Shown here in pieces: positions 61,185 through 64,000 of a stretch of 64,000 bases of DNA. The DNA comes from Fusarium oxysporum f. sp. lycopersici 4287 (Eukaryota > Ascomycota > Sordariomycetes > Hypocreales > Nectriaceae). The translations under genes were made by a program, and so were the position numbers. The notes beneath the pieces are model-generated. The model saw only the letters and a program-made list of their open reading frames with translations. It was not told the origin of the DNA and searched no databases. How positions within the stretch are numbered: the stretch's first letter is position 1; every line of letters starts with the position of its first letter. The stretch is from NCBI RefSeq assembly GCF_000149955.1, contig NC_030995.1, positions 2,555,548 to 2,619,547 on the forward strand, given 5' to 3'.

Positions 61185-61661
61185 TGCAAAAGTTAGTTGG
61201 AATGAAAAAACGAAAGTGGCATAGGAATAGATTAGATGTTTCATTAGTTGTATGATGTTTCATGTCAGATAGTTAATAAGAATGCTAATAACTTTAAAGA
61301 TCTGTATAATTGTGCCTGACATGCATAGCCTACAGAGTAATGGAGGAATGTTCGTCTCTGGATTATGATCGGGGAGTTGACACCTAGGGAAAATATTCAT
61401 ACGTAATGGCTGTAATTGAAAGTTGTTGTCGCCAAGCTGAAGAAAGTAACAGTATAGTCTGCAAGGAGGCTTGCTAGCAGCTTTGAACATAACACCTTTC
61501 CAGAGGTCGCAAGGTCAAGCATTGCCAGTTTTCATAAGATCATCATGTAAATTGATTTCTTAGTGAACTTGAGTCTTTGATGGAAACTCTTGTTCCTGCT
61601 TCTAAGTTTGCGCAAACAACCCGTGTTGACGAAGTTCTTCGACATCGTTTTCGTAAACTAT
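61185..61661. other. Spacer between convergent Rieske and MFS genes
   Basis: About 480 bp of 3' flanks; nothing else seen. Confidence 0.55.
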
Positions 61662-63163
61662 TCAAACTCTTGTTTGAAAAGACGTCCACGAGTCCACTAG
61701 CAAAGACCTAGTTATAGAGATTCCAAAGGCAGCAATGCACAGAACTCCGACATACAGACCTGCAAGTGCCTGGCCTCCTAATGTCTGTAACATCTGACCG
61801 CCAATAGGTACAGTAATAAGCAACGCAAAACTTACCGTGAAATTAAGGGTTCCAAGGTACTGCCCATAGTCCTTGTGCCCACATGTTTCCCCCAGGCAAG
61901 CTGGGATGAGGGCTGAGAAGAAACCGGAACCCAACCCCCACAGCGTAGCAAAAGCATACAGCGCGCTCACTTGTGTACCACCGAAAGGCACAAGGGTAGC
62001 CCCCACACAAATTGCTGTCAACACGATGGCGAGAAACAGGGTGTTACAATGACCGTATTTATCTCCCAAAAGGCCCGACACAATACGGCCGACGCAACCA
62101 CTTCCATTAATAATGGCAATAAGGTTGTAGCCCGTCTCAACAGAGTTGCCTGCCTGCAGAGAAAGAGTAGGCAAACTGCCGGAAGTGCCAAATATGACGA
62201 ACTCGAGTAAGAAGAATGTTGCTGCGACGGCGGCGAATGTTTGCGACCGGAAGGCATTGAAATTGATGGCAGCGCTGGCGCCAGACTTTCTAGCAGGGTC
62301 ACAGGGAGTAACAGAAGCGTCTGAAACATTGGACGGCTGCCTTGTGATGTTTGTCTGGAGGTTGCGAATATGCAGGTTGTACATCTTCATGTACGGTATG
62401 TAGCACGCACAACCCGGAATCATTATACCAATCATGAGTATACCAAGAAACCTTATTGTCCATGTGTAGCCCCAGCTTGGAAATAGTTCTCTCAGCATGA
62501 ATGGTATTATGACGCCCCCGAGTGCGGAACCGTTGAGAGCCAATCCTATGGCCAGGCCCCGAAGTCGGGTAAAGAGTTTTCCAACGATGGATAGCGCAAT
62601 TGTCGAAGCAAGAGCACCACCGATACCGCCAAGGATACCCAAACACAAGATAAAATGCCAGTACTCAGTACATTCCGCGAGCAAGAAGAACATGGGAATC
62701 GTCAGAGCAGTGGCTATGGGGCCTACGACCATGGGGCTGAAGCGGTCTATGATAGGCCCAGCTTGTATTCCTAAGAATAATGTGAGTGCTGTGTAAAGAC
62801 CTGAAATCCACCCGAGATCACGAGTTGCGTATTCAGATAGCTGGTTCTCTTGTAAATAAGCTTGGAACGTGCCAATTGCCTGGGGAAAGCCTGTGGCTAA
62901 TGCGTTAGTCTCGCTTCCATAATGAGATCTGGAGATGAGATTCAAGGGTGAGATGATCACGCACCATAGGATGGAATCAATAACAAAAACGACCCAAAGA
63001 CGCAAATCCATGACGACAGATGGGATTCTGTATCATAAGGAACTTCGTCAACCGTTGTAAGCATGTGGCGGGTGTTTGATTGATCGATCAAAGCTGCAAG
63101 ACCAGGTGGTGACGTTATTGGATCATCTGGAGAGTTTGATGCTACTATAGATAAGCTTTGCAT
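61662..63163 (-). CDS. MFS transporter, monocarboxylate (MCT)-like
   Basis: Twelve-helix major facilitator of 477 residues; exons 63163-62965 and 62896-61662, with a 68-bp intron in frame (IPSY|ATGFPQAIG). ATG at 63163 opens MQSLSIVAS, giving a hydrophilic N terminus before helix 1 (WICVFGSFLLLIPSY). Motifs: GISGLY-type start of helix 2 (WISGLYTALTLFLGIQAGPIIDRF), GILGGIGGALASTIAL, RGLAIGLALNGSALGG, a long central loop, GRIVSGLLGDKYG after helix 8, and GLGSGFFSALIPACLGE. This is the fungal MCT/SLC16-like group that carries monocarboxylates or riboflavin-like solutes. It probably serves uptake or export for the neighbouring Rieske pathway; the substrate is not inferable. Confidence 0.85.
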
Positions 63164-63709
63164 TGTATGTCTGGTTTGTGGAACTGGCTCCTTGGTTCGG
63201 TGGCCAAGTAGATCCTGAAATAATAATTAAGGATACACTGTGATAAGGTGAAGAGTTTAAAAGAGGCTTTAGGATATATAGAGTGCGGTTACAAATCTTG
63301 GACAACACAGACAAACGAAGGACAAGGACAGATAGAAAACGATGCTTAAGTACTTAGAGAGCTCAAGGAACCTATAGCTGATTTCAGAACTCGCTTCTAT
63401 GGACTGTAGATTATTACATGCAGCATTGTATGGATCATCTATATTTGGTATTAAATTCCGAACCCGTCCGTGATATGGAGGAAGCTGACTGGCTATAGGC
63501 ACTTTAAAATCTTTTTTGTGGTCCGGAACCACCTACTGAGAAAAGAAAACCGACCCACAAACCAATTGCGGCACCTCCGCCGATTGGACTAGTTCAGAGC
63601 CAGGGCAAAACATCTCATAGCAACATCGCTCGCTCTCTGAATGTTGACGCAGGAAACACTGAAACCACGCGAATTGAAAGAAAACCGTGTTGGTTTGTTC
63701 TCTGCCAGC
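63164..63709. promoter_or_regulatory. Divergent promoter between MFS carrier and Zn2Cys6 regulator
   Basis: 546 bp between two starts. No motif shared with the 11-mer of the Rieske promoter was found. Confidence 0.45.
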
Positions 63710-64000
63710 ATGCCTAAAGCTTACGGGAATAGCCACAAACGGCAAACAAGACCGGACACTGGGCCGAGACGAGTGCGGGGACCATATGCTCTGGGAGGAT
63801 GCCTTACCTGTCGACGGCGCCATGTCAAATGCGATCAGGTCAAACCGGTCTGCCTCACATGTCAGGCTTGCGGAGAAACATGTGACGGATTCTCAGACGA
63901 CTTGTGTTGGATCGGAGCATCATCGTCTAACAAGCGTGAATCGCCTGCCGACCCCAGTCAAGGCTCAAGGCGGCATCTCTACACTGGTGAGATACAAAGG
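63710..64000 (+). CDS. Zn2Cys6 transcription factor, 5' part (runs off window)
   Basis: ATG at 63710 opens MPKAYGNSHKR, and the frame stays open to the window end (97 codons). A basic lead is followed by the zinc cluster C-L-T-C-R-R-R-H-V-K-C-D ... C-L-T-C ... C, with CxxC-x6-C spacing and an unusual extra Cys after CLTC (CLTCQACGETC). The window ends before any regulatory domain. It is divergent from the MFS gene, so it may control the Rieske/MFS/NmrA block. The 3' part and introns are unknown. Confidence 0.75.
   Translation, partial: MPKAYGNSHKRQTRPDTGPRRVRGPYALGGCLTCRRRHVKCDQVKPVCLTCQACGETCDGFSDDLCWIGASSSNKRESPADPSQGSRRHLYTGEIQR

Overview
The window is filamentous-ascomycete nuclear DNA. 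Genes are split by short GT-AG introns (about 45-70 bp), occur on both strands with divergent promoters, and include Zn2Cys6 regulators, large ABC and MFS transporters and a fungal non-ribosomal peptide synthetase (NRPS). The combination of a 3,180-residue iterative NRPS, a ketoisovalerate reductase-like gene and an ABC exporter points to Fusarium (inference, not a proven species call). Three runs of N (15831-16630, 34762-35073, 53578-53966) interrupt genes.

Layout. 1-4.9 kb: three tandem paralogues of a small two-exon family (DUF7730-like), the first with a disturbed 5' end. 4.9-5.7 kb: an atypical short-chain dehydrogenase. 7.4-9.0 kb: a Thr-rich secreted-type protein with an Apple/PAN-like cysteine domain and an apparently missing 5' exon. 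9.3-16.9 kb: three diverged paralogues carrying a perforin (MACPF)-like signature, one with a 28-residue coiled-coil repeat that runs into an assembly gap.

17.6-39.9 kb is the centre of interest: a beauvericin/enniatin-type cyclodepsipeptide cluster. It holds a full-size ABCB exporter, a ketoisovalerate reductase-like enzyme that would supply D-hydroxyisovalerate, the NRPS (C-A-T-C-A-MT-T-T-C) and a Zn2Cys6 regulator. Reductase and synthetase share a 1.1-kb divergent promoter with a 12-bp direct repeat. A GPI-anchored-type cysteine-rich protein lies between synthetase and regulator, and a flavin amine oxidase follows.

42-55 kb: surface and secreted proteins (a 433-residue cysteine-rich protein with a Lys/Glu-rich tail, a DUF7908-like protein), a gene with an in-frame stop, a DUF5071-like protein, a phenol-hydroxylase-type monooxygenase with a one-base frameshift, a rhodopsin-like seven-helix membrane protein interrupted by N, and a small single-helix gene.

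57-64 kb looks like a small catabolic or detoxification block: an NmrA-like oxidoreductase, a Rieske oxygenase (choline monooxygenase-like), an MCT-like MFS carrier and the start of a Zn2Cys6 regulator running off the window. The long promoter between NmrA and the Rieske gene contains three exact copies of an 11-bp motif. No rRNA, complete tRNA, CRISPR or intact transposon was seen.
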